The notes under the pieces were generated by a model. That model did no database searches. It saw only the letters and a list, made by a program, of their open reading frames with translations, and was not told where the DNA came from. A stretch of DNA of 64,000 bases from Nocardioides euryhalodurans (GTDB lineage Bacteria > Actinomycetota > Actinomycetes > Propionibacteriales > Nocardioidaceae). Within the stretch, counting starts at the first letter, position 1, and each line of letters starts with the position of its first letter. The DNA lies in NCBI RefSeq assembly GCF_004564375.1, contig NZ_CP038267.1, positions 2,482,501-2,546,500 of the forward strand, given 5' to 3'. A program made the translations under genes and the position numbers. Of the stretch, positions 1 to 8,116 are shown in pieces.

Positions 1-51
1 GCACCGCCGGCCAGCCCGCGGAGCGCTTCGGTCTCGGCCACCGTCACCACC

Positions 52-1833
52 TCACGATCGGGGCACCCCAGCGTGCCCCGGCTGACTTGAGGATGACTTG
101 AGCCTCCGGTTCATCCGCTCGTGGAGGAGCGCGCGCTCACCCGCCGGGATGTCGGCGTGGATCGCGTCGCGCACCAGGGGGTTGACGAAGTCGAGCGGCT
201 GGCCGTCGAGGAGGATCTCGCTGCGCGCGAGCACGTCGAGGGCGGCGGCGACGTCCTCCTCCGAGTGCTGCGCCAGCTCGGCCACGGTCACGAGGTCGGC
301 CAGCGGGCCGAGCACCGCCACGGCGTGCGCGACCGCGGTGACGGTCGCCGGCATGCGGCGCAGGCGGAGCGTCACCAACGACGTGATCGCCCGCGACCCC
401 ACCGCGCGGACCGTGTCGACGTGGGCGGTGTCGGGCGGGACGCCCTGGTCGGCCAGGGCGCGCAGCAGCTGCCGCAGGAGCAACGGGTTGCCCGAGGTCA
501 TCCGGTGGCAGGTCGCGACGAAGGTGTCGGCGCCGGGCCCGAGCCGGTCGGCGACCAGGGCGGCGGTGCCCTGCTCGGTGAGCGGAGCGGGGTGCAGCAC
601 CGAGACCGCCTCGTTGCCGGCGAGCTCGGCCAGCAGGTCGTCGGCCCGGTGCGTCTCACCGGTGCGGACCGCCAGCACGACCAGCACGGGAAGCCCCTCG
701 AGGCGTCTGACCAGGTAGGCGAGGAACTGCAGGGACGCCTCGTCGCACCACTGGACGTCGTCGATGCACAGCACGAACGGGGCGTCGTCGGCGAGCTTCG
801 TCGTGACCTCGCAGAGCCCGCGAAGGGCGGCGAACCGCTCGTCGCGACCGACCGACTCGTCCGCGCCGGCGCCCAGCAGCTGCCGGACCACTCCCCAGTC
901 GAAGTCCTGCTCGAGGGAGCTGCTCCGCGCCGACCGCACCCAGACGCCGGCACCGACCGCGAGCCGACGCAGCTCGTCGAGCAGACGCGTCTTGCCGATG
1001 CCCGAGGGTCCCTCGACCAGCAGGCAACCCGGCCTCCCCTCCTCGAGGTCGTCGACCATGGCGCGCAGGACCTCCATCTCGCGCTCGCGGTCCACGAGCC
1101 CGTCCGGCGTCCTCGGCCGCGGGACCCGCTGCGTCGCGCCGTCGGTCCTGGCGATGGTCGGCACGTCGAGGCCGGGCGACTGGGCGAGCACCTCCGCCTC
1201 GAGCGAGCGCAACGCCGGCCCGGGGTCGACGCCCAGCTCGTCGGCGAGCACCTGACGTGCCCGGCGCAGCGCCGCCAGCGCCGCCGCCTGCCGGTGCGCG
1301 CGGTAGAGCGCGAGGGCGAGGAGGCGCCAGCGTTCCTCGCGCAGCGGGTCCTCGTTGACGAGGGCCTCGAGCTCGCCGGTGACGAGCTGTGCCTCACCGA
1401 GCTCGAGGCGCGTGGCGAGGAGGCGTTCGCGGGCCACCGCCCGGAGCTCGGTGAGCCGCGCGGCCTCCGCCTCCGCCCAGGGCTCCATCGCGTAGTCGGC
1501 GTAGGCCGGTCCCTGCCACATCCGGAGCGCGGGCTCCAGGGTGCACACCGCGTCCGCGGGCGGCAGGCCGGCCGCCGCCTCCACCGCCGCCTCGAAGGCC
1601 CAGGCGTCGACGGCGTCGGGCGGGAGCCGCAGCGCGTAGCCGGGACCGGCGCGCGCGATGACACCGCCCCGGTGCCGGGCCGTCGCGTCCGGCTCGAGTC
1701 GCCGGCGCAGGTGGCTCACGTAGGCCTGCAGCGCCCCGTTGGCACTGGTCGGTGGCTCATCACCCCACACGCAGTCGACGAGCCGATCGGCGGGCACCAC
1801 CTCGTCCCGCGCGATGATCAGCCCCGCCAGCAC
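52..1833 (-). CDS. SARP-family (BTAD) transcriptional regulator with AAA ATPase domain, shortened at both ends
   Basis: The readable frame gives 593 residues. Residues 1-70 resemble the later part of an OmpR-type winged helix (RLVDCVWGDEPPTS, YVSHLRRRLEP). Residues 75-220 are a bacterial transcriptional activation (BTAD) domain ending ELGVDPGPALRSLEAEVL. From about 245 there is an AAA domain with Walker A GPSGIGKT at 275-282 and a Walker B-like FVLCIDDVQW. Family members usually begin 20-30 residues earlier and often run to about 1000 residues with TPR or LuxR modules; here the protein stops soon after the ATPase. The missing first strand appears in another frame just upstream (see findings). 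It would be a pathway-specific activator in the cytoplasm, but target genes are not evident. Family assignment is firm, functionality is doubtful. Confidence 0.75.
   Translation of the reverse strand: MLAGLIIARDEVVPADRLVDCVWGDEPPTSANGALQAYVSHLRRRLEPDATARHRGGVIARAGPGYALRLPPDAVDAWAFEAAVEAAAGLPPADAVCTLEPALRMWQGPAYADYAMEPWAEAEAARLTELRAVARERLLATRLELGEAQLVTGELEALVNEDPLREERWRLLALALYRAHRQAAALAALRRARQVLADELGVDPGPALRSLEAEVLAQSPGLDVPTIARTDGATQRVPRPRTPDGLVDREREMEVLRAMVDDLEEGRPGCLLVEGPSGIGKTRLLDELRRLAVGAGVWVRSARSSSLEQDFDWGVVRQLLGAGADESVGRDERFAALRGLCEVTTKLADDAPFVLCIDDVQWCDEASLQFLAYLVRRLEGLPVLVVLAVRTGETHRADDLLAELAGNEAVSVLHPAPLTEQGTAALVADRLGPGADTFVATCHRMTSGNPLLLRQLLRALADQGVPPDTAHVDTVRAVGSRAITSLVTLRLRRMPATVTAVAHAVAVLGPLADLVTVAELAQHSEEDVAAALDVLARSEILLDGQPLDFVNPLVRDAIHADIPAGERALLHERMNRRLKSSSSQPGHAGVPRS
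59..80 (-). terminator. Hairpin at the 3' end of the SARP gene
   Basis: An 8-bp perfect inverted repeat CGGGGCAC / GTGCCCCG with a 6-nt loop lies over the last codons of the SARP-like gene. There is no T-run, so it is an L-shaped or weak terminator at best. Confidence 0.35.
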
Positions 1834-2037
1834 GGCGCGCTGACGCCGCCCGCGTGGCCGTGAGCTCGCCGAGCACGTGCAGGTGAAGTTCCGGCTGGCC
1901 GTCCACCCCGTTCCTCGCGTCGTCTCCCCCGAGACGTCTCCCCCGAGGATAGGGGTGGTCGAGGGCTGCCCGCGGCCCCGATTTTCGGCACGGACGAGAG
2001 GCGGGTCAGCTGGACGCCGTCCGGCGTGTGGTCGTGG
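1834..2037. other. Intergenic region between SARP remnant and tRNA-Ala
   Basis: About 200 bases with no complete gene. On the minus strand it carries a GTG-initiated stretch (starting near 1904) reading HLHVLGELTA, which resembles the first beta strand of a SARP winged helix but is out of frame with the downstream ORF. A 14-bp direct repeat (CGTCTCCCCCGAG twice) lies at 1921-1947. No clear promoter was recognised. Confidence 0.5.
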
Positions 2038-2113
2038 TGGTGGAGCCTAGGGGACTCGAACCCCTAACCCCCTGCTTGCAAAGCAGGTGCGCTACCAATT
2101 GCGCCAAGGCCCC
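2038..2113 (-). tRNA. tRNA-Ala (TGC anticodon)
   Basis: Full cloverleaf on the minus strand. The acceptor 5' arm is GGGGCCT from 2113, paired with AGGCTCC (one G-U), followed by A and an encoded CCA ending at 2038. The anticodon stem-loop is CCTGCTTTGCAAGCAGG, giving anticodon TGC. The T arm contains GGTTCGAGTC. It lies 14 nt downstream of the DLW-39 peptide gene. In many actinobacteria this tRNA follows gyrA and tRNA-Ile directly; here the two tRNAs are about 2.5 kb apart. Confidence 0.96.
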
Positions 2114-2127
2114 GGGTGGTGCGGGTG

Positions 2128-2262
2128 TCAGGCCCGGTCGGTCGGCTCGACGTGGTCGGTGGCCTCGGCCCAGAGCGCCTGCTCGGAGCGGGACTCGTCG
2201 AGCTTCTTCTTCGCGAAGGCGGCGCCCACAGCGGCGACCAGCACCATCAGGATCTTCTTCAT
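2128..2262 (-). CDS. DLW-39 family small protein
   Basis: A 44-residue ORF starting ATG at 2262 with GGAGGAG about 6 nt upstream. It reads [20 protein letters not shown], then an acidic/hydrophilic tail containing [10 protein letters not shown]. The short hydrophobic N-terminus, the lysine run and the D/A-L-W motif match the DLW-39 family of tiny actinobacterial proteins found beside the gyrA-tRNA-Ile-tRNA-Ala cluster. The function is unknown in the family. The hydrophobic segment suggests membrane association. Spacing of 14 nt to tRNA-Ala suggests a shared transcript. Easily missed because of its size. Confidence 0.75.
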   Translation of the reverse strand: MKKILMVLVAAVGAAFAKKKLDESRSEQALWAEATDHVEPTDRA

Positions 2263-2313
2263 CGACGCTCCTCCGTCTCGCGGCTCGGGCCCACCGGCAG
2301 GGCCGCGCCGATT

Positions 2314-3579
2314 CTAGTGCGGCCGCGACGCAGGGATGGCACCGGGCCGGGACGTGGTCGGCGCGACCAGCAGGGTCGGCGTACGCCGGAGCAGCAGGGC
2401 GAGCCCCGCGGCGAGGACCATCAGCAGCGTGGCCAGCCCGACGACGCCCGGCCAGGCCGCGACGCTCCAGGCCTGCCCGGCGAGGCTGCCGAAGACCGCC
2501 GAGCCGAGGTAGTAGGTGAACAGGTAGAGGGAGGCCGCCTGGCCGCTGCTGACCCCTCCCGCGTGCGCTCGCGCCGGGACCCACCCGCTCGCGACGCTGT
2601 GGACGGCGAAGAAGCCCGCGGTCAGGACCGCCATCCCGAGCACCACCACCGGCAGCGACGGCACCAGGGTCAGCAGCAGCCCCGCGATCGCGACCGCGCA
2701 CCCGACCGGCGGCACGGCCCGGCGGCCGAGCGCGTCGGCCAGCCTGCCCGAGGCCACCGAGCTCCCCGAGCCGACGGCGTAGACGAGGAAGACGAGGCTC
2801 GCGGCCCCCAGTCCGAGGTCGAACGGAGGCTCCGCGAGCCGGAACCCGATCGTGTTGAACACCGCCACCAGGGCACCGATCGCACAGCCACCGATGGCGT
2901 AGAGCGCGAGCAGCGCAGGGTCGGACACCGCGCGGCGCGCCATCGAGGCCAGCTGTCGTACGCCGGTCGGGGCCGCGACGAAGTTGCGCGAGGCGGGGAG
3001 CAGCAGGTGCACGGCCAGCGCGCAGGCCAGGCCGAGGGCAGCCGCTCCCGCCAGCGCCCACCGCCAGCCGGCCAGCTCACCCAACGGGCCGGTCACCAGC
3101 CGGCCGGCCATGCCGCCCATGGCGGTGCCCCCGACGTAGAGGCCGGCGGCCCGGGCGTGGGTGGAAGGGTGCAGCTCCTCGCGCAGGTACGCCGTGGCCA
3201 CCGCCGGCAGCCCGGCCAGCACCACGCCCTCGAGGAACCGCAGCGCCAGCAGCGCCTCCCACGACGGGGCCAGGGCGCACGCGACGGCGACCACGCCCGA
3301 GGCGGTCATCGACAGCCGGATCGGTCCGGTGCGCCCGACCACGTCCGACCAGGGACCCGCGACCAGGATCGCCAGGCCCAGGCCGAGCATCGTCAGCGAC
3401 ATCGAGAGCGTGCTCTGCGCGGTCGAGACCTCGAACTCCCGCGCCAGCTCGGGCAGCAGCGCCTGGGTGCTGTAGAGCAGGGCGAAGGTCGCCAGGCCGG
3501 CCGCGAAGAGCGCGACGAGCACCCGCCGGTACTCCGTCGTCCCGGGGCGGTAGCCCTCGACGGCGCGCTCGGCGGACAT
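2314..3579 (-). CDS. MFS transporter
   Basis: 421 residues from the ATG at 3579; the longer frame upstream is arginine-rich and unlikely to be translated. About twelve hydrophobic segments are visible, with the MFS motif GPWSDVVGRTGP between TM2 and TM3 and the motif GRLADALGRRAVPP at the equivalent place in the second half. The sequence is most like YnfM/arabinose-efflux type drug or metabolite exporters of the inner membrane. It is divergent from the LysR gene at 3668, with 88 bp between the starts, so LysR probably controls it. The substrate cannot be inferred. High confidence for family. Confidence 0.9.
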   Translation of the reverse strand: MSAERAVEGYRPGTTEYRRVLVALFAAGLATFALLYSTQALLPELAREFEVSTAQSTLSMSLTMLGLGLAILVAGPWSDVVGRTGPIRLSMTASGVVAVACALAPSWEALLALRFLEGVVLAGLPAVATAYLREELHPSTHARAAGLYVGGTAMGGMAGRLVTGPLGELAGWRWALAGAAALGLACALAVHLLLPASRNFVAAPTGVRQLASMARRAVSDPALLALYAIGGCAIGALVAVFNTIGFRLAEPPFDLGLGAASLVFLVYAVGSGSSVASGRLADALGRRAVPPVGCAVAIAGLLLTLVPSLPVVVLGMAVLTAGFFAVHSVASGWVPARAHAGGVSSGQAASLYLFTYYLGSAVFGSLAGQAWSVAAWPGVVGLATLLMVLAAGLALLLRRTPTLLVAPTTSRPGAIPASRPH

Positions 3580-3667
3580 GGTCACCGGACCCACTCTCCG
3601 TCGTCGGCGACGATGCGTCCAATGTGTCCCGACGCGGATCATCATGCGTGAGGCGTATGGTCGGCCC

Positions 3668-4558
3668 ATGTTGGTCCGGGACCTCACCTGGCTGGTCGCG
3701 CTCGCCGAGCACGGCCACGTCACCACGACGGCCGAGGTGCTGGGCACCAGCCAGCCGACGCTCTCCCGCGCGCTGGCCCGCGTCGAGTCCGAGCTGGGCG
3801 CACGGCTCTTCGAGCGAGGCCCCGCCGGCGTACGCGTGACGCCGACCGGCGAGGTGGTGGTGGCCGCGGCGCGGGAGCTGACCGGCCGCTACGACCAGCT
3901 GCTCGCCGACCTCGGGCGGCTGCTCGACCCCGACGCCGGCGTGGTCCGGCTCGCCTTCCTGGACTCGATGGCGACCTCGCTCGTGCCCCGGCTGCTGCGC
4001 TCCTTCCACGCCGCCGCCCCCCGCACCCGGGTCGAGCTGCGGCAGGAGCCCGCCCACGAGATCCTGCGCGACCTCGAGTCCGGCGCGGCCGACCTCGCGA
4101 TCACCTCCGAGAGGCCGCGCGGCTGGGGCTGGGTACCGCTGCAGGAGGAGCGGCTGGTCCTCGTCGTCCCGCCACGGCACCGGCTCCGGGACCGGCGGCA
4201 GGTCTCGCTCACCGACCTCGCGGACGAGGAGCTGGTCACCACACCGGTCGGTTTCGGGTTCCGCACGCTCGTCGACGGCCTGCTGCGGGCCGCCGGCGTC
4301 TCCCCGACGATCTCGTTCGAGAGCCAGGACCTCGCGACGATCGAGGGACTGGTCGCCGCCGGGCTCGGCGTGGCGCTGGTGCCCGAGCAGTTCGCGGGCC
4401 AGTCCGGGACCGTCGGCGTACGCCTGACCTCGCAGGCCGCGCGCCGCACCATCGGGCTGACCTGGCGCGAGGACCGGCCGCTGTCGCCGCCCGCGGTCCG
4501 GTTGCGCGACTTCCTCGCGACGCACGCCGTCGGGGACGACGAAGCCCCCGGTCGGTGA
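3668..4558 (+). CDS. LysR family transcriptional regulator
   Basis: 296 residues starting at the ATG of MLVRDLTWLVAL. The N-terminal winged HTH (about residues 1-60) contains TTTAEVLGTSQPTLSRALARVESELGARLF in pieces typical of LysR. The rest is a periplasmic-binding-protein-like effector domain with the usual VRLAFLDSMA and GAADLAITSERP strands. It is transcribed divergently from the MFS exporter and likely activates or represses it in response to the exported compound. The stop codon lies inside a perfect hairpin (4543-4567). Confidence 0.93.
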   Translation: MLVRDLTWLVALAEHGHVTTTAEVLGTSQPTLSRALARVESELGARLFERGPAGVRVTPTGEVVVAAARELTGRYDQLLADLGRLLDPDAGVVRLAFLDSMATSLVPRLLRSFHAAAPRTRVELRQEPAHEILRDLESGAADLAITSERPRGWGWVPLQEERLVLVVPPRHRLRDRRQVSLTDLADEELVTTPVGFGFRTLVDGLLRAAGVSPTISFESQDLATIEGLVAAGLGVALVPEQFAGQSGTVGVRLTSQAARRTIGLTWREDRPLSPPAVRLRDFLATHAVGDDEAPGR

Positions 4559-4567
4559 CCGGGGGCT
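4543..4567. terminator. Perfect hairpin at the LysR stop codon
   Basis: Stem AGCCCCCGGTC / GACCGGGGGCT, 11 bp perfect, with loop GGT. It overlaps the LysR stop codon and lies 10 bp from the 3' end of tRNA-Ile on the other strand, so it could terminate both converging transcripts. No T-run, as usual in high-GC genomes. Confidence 0.7.
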
Positions 4568-4576
4568 CGCGGTGAC

Positions 4577-4653
4577 TGGTGGGCCTAACAGGACTTGAAC
4601 CTGTGACCTCTTCCTTATCAGGGAAGCGCTCTAACCGTCTGAGCTATAGGCCC
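4577..4653 (-). tRNA. tRNA-Ile (GAT anticodon)
   Basis: Minus-strand cloverleaf: acceptor GGGCCTA from 4653 pairs with TAGGCCC, followed by A and an encoded CCA ending at 4577. The D arm has AGCTCAGACGGTTAGAGC. The anticodon stem-loop CTTCCCTGATAAGGAAG gives anticodon GAT. The T arm is ACAGGTTCAAGTCCTGT. It sits downstream of gyrA and the DUF3566 gene, as in mycobacteria and streptomycetes. Confidence 0.97.
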
Positions 4654-4757
4654 GTGAGTGGCGTCGTACGCCGACGGCCGCCCGTGGGCGACCGAGGGGA
4701 GACATTACCGCAGCCCGATCCGCCGTCCCAAAACGGCACCAGCGGCTCGGTCGCGGG

Positions 4758-5318
4758 TCAGTTGTCCTCGGACAGCGTCACTTCGATCCCGCCGAGCAGC
4801 GCGGCCGCCATGTTGTAGAGGAACGCGCTGAGCGTCGCGATCGCGGTCAGCAGCACCACGTCGACCACCGCCACGAGCATGGTGAAGCCGAGCACCCGCG
4901 AGGTGCCGACGTAGTCGGTGACGTCGAACCCGCCGGCCTCGCTGCCGAGGATGTCCTCGACGGTGGCGTTGATGGAGTCCCAGACCCCGGCGCCGCCGAG
5001 CACGCTCCACACGATGAAGACCGAGACCACCGTGACGATCCCGAACGCGACGGAGAGCAGGAACGAGGTCTTCATCACCGACCACGGGTCGACGCGGGTC
5101 AGCCGGAGCCGCGCCCGACGCGGCCCCTTCTTGTCCTGACCTGCGGGGGCACGACGGGCGGTCACCGGCTTGGAGGGCGCCTCGGCGCTCTTGCGGTGCT
5201 CGTCGGCGGCCTTCGCCAGCTTGGCCTGGATCCGCTCGGTGAGCGGGGGCCGGGTGGCGGTGTCCTCGGTGCTGTCGGTGCCCCGGACGGCTGTCCGCTC
5301 GGCGCTGCGGTCCGACAT
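4758..5318 (-). CDS. DUF3566 domain-containing membrane protein
   Basis: 186 residues. A charged N-terminal tail (about 80 residues, many K/R/E) is followed by two hydrophobic segments, around FLLSVAFGIVTVVSVFIVW and MLVAVVDVVLLTAIATL, and a short acidic C-terminus. This is the arrangement of DUF3566 proteins encoded immediately after gyrA across actinobacteria (Rv0007 type). Its start overlaps the gyrA stop by one base (TGATG), so the two are translationally coupled. Role unknown; cell-division or envelope-linked functions have been discussed for mycobacterial relatives. Confidence 0.88.
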   Translation of the reverse strand: MSDRSAERTAVRGTDSTEDTATRPPLTERIQAKLAKAADEHRKSAEAPSKPVTARRAPAGQDKKGPRRARLRLTRVDPWSVMKTSFLLSVAFGIVTVVSVFIVWSVLGGAGVWDSINATVEDILGSEAGGFDVTDYVGTSRVLGFTMLVAVVDVVLLTAIATLSAFLYNMAAALLGGIEVTLSEDN

Positions 5319-8062
5319 CAGTCCTCCTGGGAGCCCGCGTCGTCCGGGCCGTCGTCAGTCTGCGATCCCTCGATTGTTGCACCCGCACCGGCATCCGGCG
5401 ATTCGACGGCGTCGGCGCCGGACAGCGCGGGCTCGCCCTCGGCGCCGGCCTCGGCGGCCTCGTCGCCCGCCTCCTCGGTCACCTTCGCCTCGACCGAGCG
5501 CGCCACGACGGCGACCGCGTCGCCCTTCTTGAGGCGTACGAAGCCGACGCCCTTGGTCGAGCGGCCGATGGGTCGCAGGCCCTCGTCGACGGGGGTCCGG
5601 ACCACCTGTCCGGACTGGGTGATCGACATGATCTCGTCACCCTCCTCGACGATGAACCCGCCCACGAGCGTGCCGCGGGACTCGTCGGCCAGCGACATGG
5701 TCTTGATGCCGATCCCGCCTCGCGACTGCAGGCGGTAGTCGGAGATCCGCGAGCGCTTGGCGAAGCCGCCGTCGGTGATGGTGAAGACGTACTGCTCCTT
5801 GACCCCGGGCAGCTCACCGGCGTCGGTGGACTCGCCGGCCGCCTGGGCCGCCTCGGCAGCTGCCTCCTCGGCGGCGACCTGCTCGGCCCGGATCACCGAC
5901 ATCGACAGCATCGCGTCGCCGTCGCGGAACTTCATGCCGGTGACGCCCGAGGTGGCGCGCCCCATCGGTCGCAGCTGGGAGTCGTCGGCCTTGAAGCGGA
6001 TCGCCTGGCCCTTGCGGGAGACCAGCAGGATGTCGTCGTCTGCGTTGACCAGCTCGGCGCCGATCAGCTCGTCGTCGTCGGCGCGGAAGTTGATCGCGAT
6101 GACGCCCGCCTGCCGCGGGCTGTTGTAGTCGGCCAGCCGCGTCTTCTTGACCAGCCCCTCCCGGGTGGCGAGCACGAGGTAGGGGGCCTGGTCGTAGTCG
6201 CGGATCGCCAGCACCTGGGCGATGTCCTCGTCGGGCTGGAAGGACAGCAGGCCGGCGACGTGGCCGCCCTTCGCGTCCCGGGCGGCCTCGGGCAGGTTGT
6301 AGGCCTTGGTGCGGTAGACCCGCCCGGCCGTGGTGAAGAACAGCAGCCAGTGGTGGTTGGTGGTCGCGATGAAGTGCTCGACGACGTCGTCGCCGCGAAG
6401 CGTCGCCCCCCGGACACCCTTGCCGCCGCGCTTCTGGCTGCGGTAGGACGCACGCTGGGTCCGCTTGGCATAGCCGCCGCGGGTGATGGAGACGACCAGC
6501 TCCTCGTCGGGGATCAGGTCCTCCATCGACAGGTCGCCGTCGGCCGCGATGATCTGCGTACGTCGGTCGTCGCCGTACTTGTCGACGATCTCGGTCAGCT
6601 CGTCGTTGACGATCTGCCGCTGCCGGCCCTCGTTGGCGAGGATGTCCTCGAGGTCGGCGATCTCGAGCTCGATCTCGGCGAGCTGGTCGATGATCCGCTG
6701 CCGCTCCAGCGCCGCGAGCCGGCGCAGCTGCATGTCGAGGATGGCGTTGGCCTGGATCTCGTCGATCTCGAGCAGCTCGATCAGGCCCTGTCGTGCGTCG
6801 TCGACCTCGGGGGAGCGACGAATCAGCGCGATCACCTCGTCGAGCATGTCGAGCGCCTTGACCAGACCCCGGAAGATGTGGGCGCGGCGCTCGGCCTCCG
6901 CGAGCCGGAAGCGGGTCCGGCGCTGGATGACCTCGATCTGGTGGGTGACCCAGTTCGAGACGAACTGGTCGATGGTCAGCGTGCGCGGCACGCCGTCGAC
7001 CAGCGCCAGCATGTTGGCGCTGAAGTTGGTCTGCAGCTCGGTGTGCTTGAGCAGGTTGTTGAGCACGACCCGCGCGACCGCGTCGCGCTTGAGCACCACG
7101 ACGAGCCGCTGGCCGGTGCGTCCCGAGGAGTCGTCGCGCACGTCGGAGATGCCCTGGACCTTGCCGGAGTCGGCGAGCTCGGCGATCTTGAGCGCGAGGT
7201 TGTCGGGGTTGACCATGTAGGGGAGCTCGGTGATCGAGAGGCAGGTCCGCCCCTTGGCGTCCTCGTCGATCTCGATGACCGCGCGCTGGGTGATCGAGCC
7301 GCGCCCGGTGCGGTAGGCCTGCTCGAGGCCCTCCCGCCCGACGATCAGCGCCCCGTTGGGGAAGTCGGGGCCCTTGATCCGCTCGATGAGGGCGTCCTGC
7401 AGCTCCTCGCGGGTGGCCTCGGGGTTCTCGAGCGCCCACCGGGCACCCTCCGCGACCTCGCGGAGGTTGTGGGGCGGGATGCTCGTGGCCATGCCGACCG
7501 CGATGCCGGCCGAGCCGTTGACCAGCAGGTTGGGGTAGCGCGACGGCAGCACCGTCGGCTCCTGCGAGCGCCCGTCGTAGTTGGGCTGGAAGTCGACCGT
7601 GTCTTCCTGGATGTCGCGGACCATCTCGAGGGCCAACGGGGCCATCCGGCACTCGGTGTAGCGCATCGCCGCGGCGGCGTCGTTGCCCGGGGAGCCGAAG
7701 TTTCCCTGGCCGTGGACCAGCGGGGCTCGCATCACCCAGGGCTGGGCGAGCCGGACCAGGGTGTCGTAGATCGCGGTGTCGCCGTGCGGGTGGTACTGAC
7801 CCATCACGTCACCGACGACGCGGCTGCACTTGGAGAAGCCGCGGTCGGGGCGGTACCCGCCGTCGTACATCGCGTAGAGCACCCGGCGGTGCACCGGCTT
7901 GAGCCCGTCGCGCACGTCGGGGAGCGCCCGGCCCACGATGACGGCCATCGCGTAGTCGATGTAGGCGCGCTGCATCGAGGTCTGCAGCTCGATCGGCTCG
8001 ATCCGGCCGCCCCCGCCCTCGCCGCCGTCGCCGCCGAGCAGGTTTCCGGTCTGTTCCGTCAC
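5318..8062 (-). CDS. gyrA: DNA gyrase subunit A
   Basis: 914 residues. The breakage-reunion domain carries the catalytic Tyr135 in AAAAMRYTE. The quinolone-resistance-determining segment reads [14 protein letters not shown] (T96, A97, D100 align with E. coli S83, A84, D87). The GyrA box of the C-terminal DNA-wrapping pinwheel is [10 protein letters not shown], and the C-terminus is a long acidic tail rich in Glu, Ala and Asp. It forms A2B2 gyrase with GyrB, introducing negative supercoils ahead of forks. It lies 54 bp downstream of gyrB and is probably co-transcribed with it. Confidence 0.98.
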   Translation of the reverse strand: MTEQTGNLLGGDGGEGGGGRIEPIELQTSMQRAYIDYAMAVIVGRALPDVRDGLKPVHRRVLYAMYDGGYRPDRGFSKCSRVVGDVMGQYHPHGDTAIYDTLVRLAQPWVMRAPLVHGQGNFGSPGNDAAAAMRYTECRMAPLALEMVRDIQEDTVDFQPNYDGRSQEPTVLPSRYPNLLVNGSAGIAVGMATSIPPHNLREVAEGARWALENPEATREELQDALIERIKGPDFPNGALIVGREGLEQAYRTGRGSITQRAVIEIDEDAKGRTCLSITELPYMVNPDNLALKIAELADSGKVQGISDVRDDSSGRTGQRLVVVLKRDAVARVVLNNLLKHTELQTNFSANMLALVDGVPRTLTIDQFVSNWVTHQIEVIQRRTRFRLAEAERRAHIFRGLVKALDMLDEVIALIRRSPEVDDARQGLIELLEIDEIQANAILDMQLRRLAALERQRIIDQLAEIELEIADLEDILANEGRQRQIVNDELTEIVDKYGDDRRTQIIAADGDLSMEDLIPDEELVVSITRGGYAKRTQRASYRSQKRGGKGVRGATLRGDDVVEHFIATTNHHWLLFFTTAGRVYRTKAYNLPEAARDAKGGHVAGLLSFQPDEDIAQVLAIRDYDQAPYLVLATREGLVKKTRLADYNSPRQAGVIAINFRADDDELIGAELVNADDDILLVSRKGQAIRFKADDSQLRPMGRATSGVTGMKFRDGDAMLSMSVIRAEQVAAEEAAAEAAQAAGESTDAGELPGVKEQYVFTITDGGFAKRSRISDYRLQSRGGIGIKTMSLADESRGTLVGGFIVEEGDEIMSITQSGQVVRTPVDEGLRPIGRSTKGVGFVRLKKGDAVAVVARSVEAKVTEEAGDEAAEAGAEGEPALSGADAVESPDAGAGATIEGSQTDDGPDDAGSQED

Positions 8063-8116
8063 GTGTCTTCGTCTCTCTGGTCGGTTCTACTGGAATCTAG
8101 GTCTCGTGCTAGAGAT

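Noticed and set aside
1..50. Minus-strand open codons (VTVAETEALRGLAGG) at the left edge
   Set aside because: Only about 16 codons are visible before the window ends; insufficient to call a gene or a SARP C-terminal fragment.
83..102. Direct repeat TGACTTGAG twice, possible target-site duplication
   Set aside because: The copies are only 11 bp apart with no intervening element, so it is a short local duplication.
2113..4577. rRNA operon signalled by tRNA-Ile and tRNA-Ala
   Set aside because: No 16S or 23S sequence is present; these tRNAs are the usual gyrA-linked copies.
5135..5143. CTGACCTGC, reverse of the shared motif core
   Set aside because: It lies inside the DUF3566 coding sequence, lacks the CGT context, and one such 9-mer is expected by chance.
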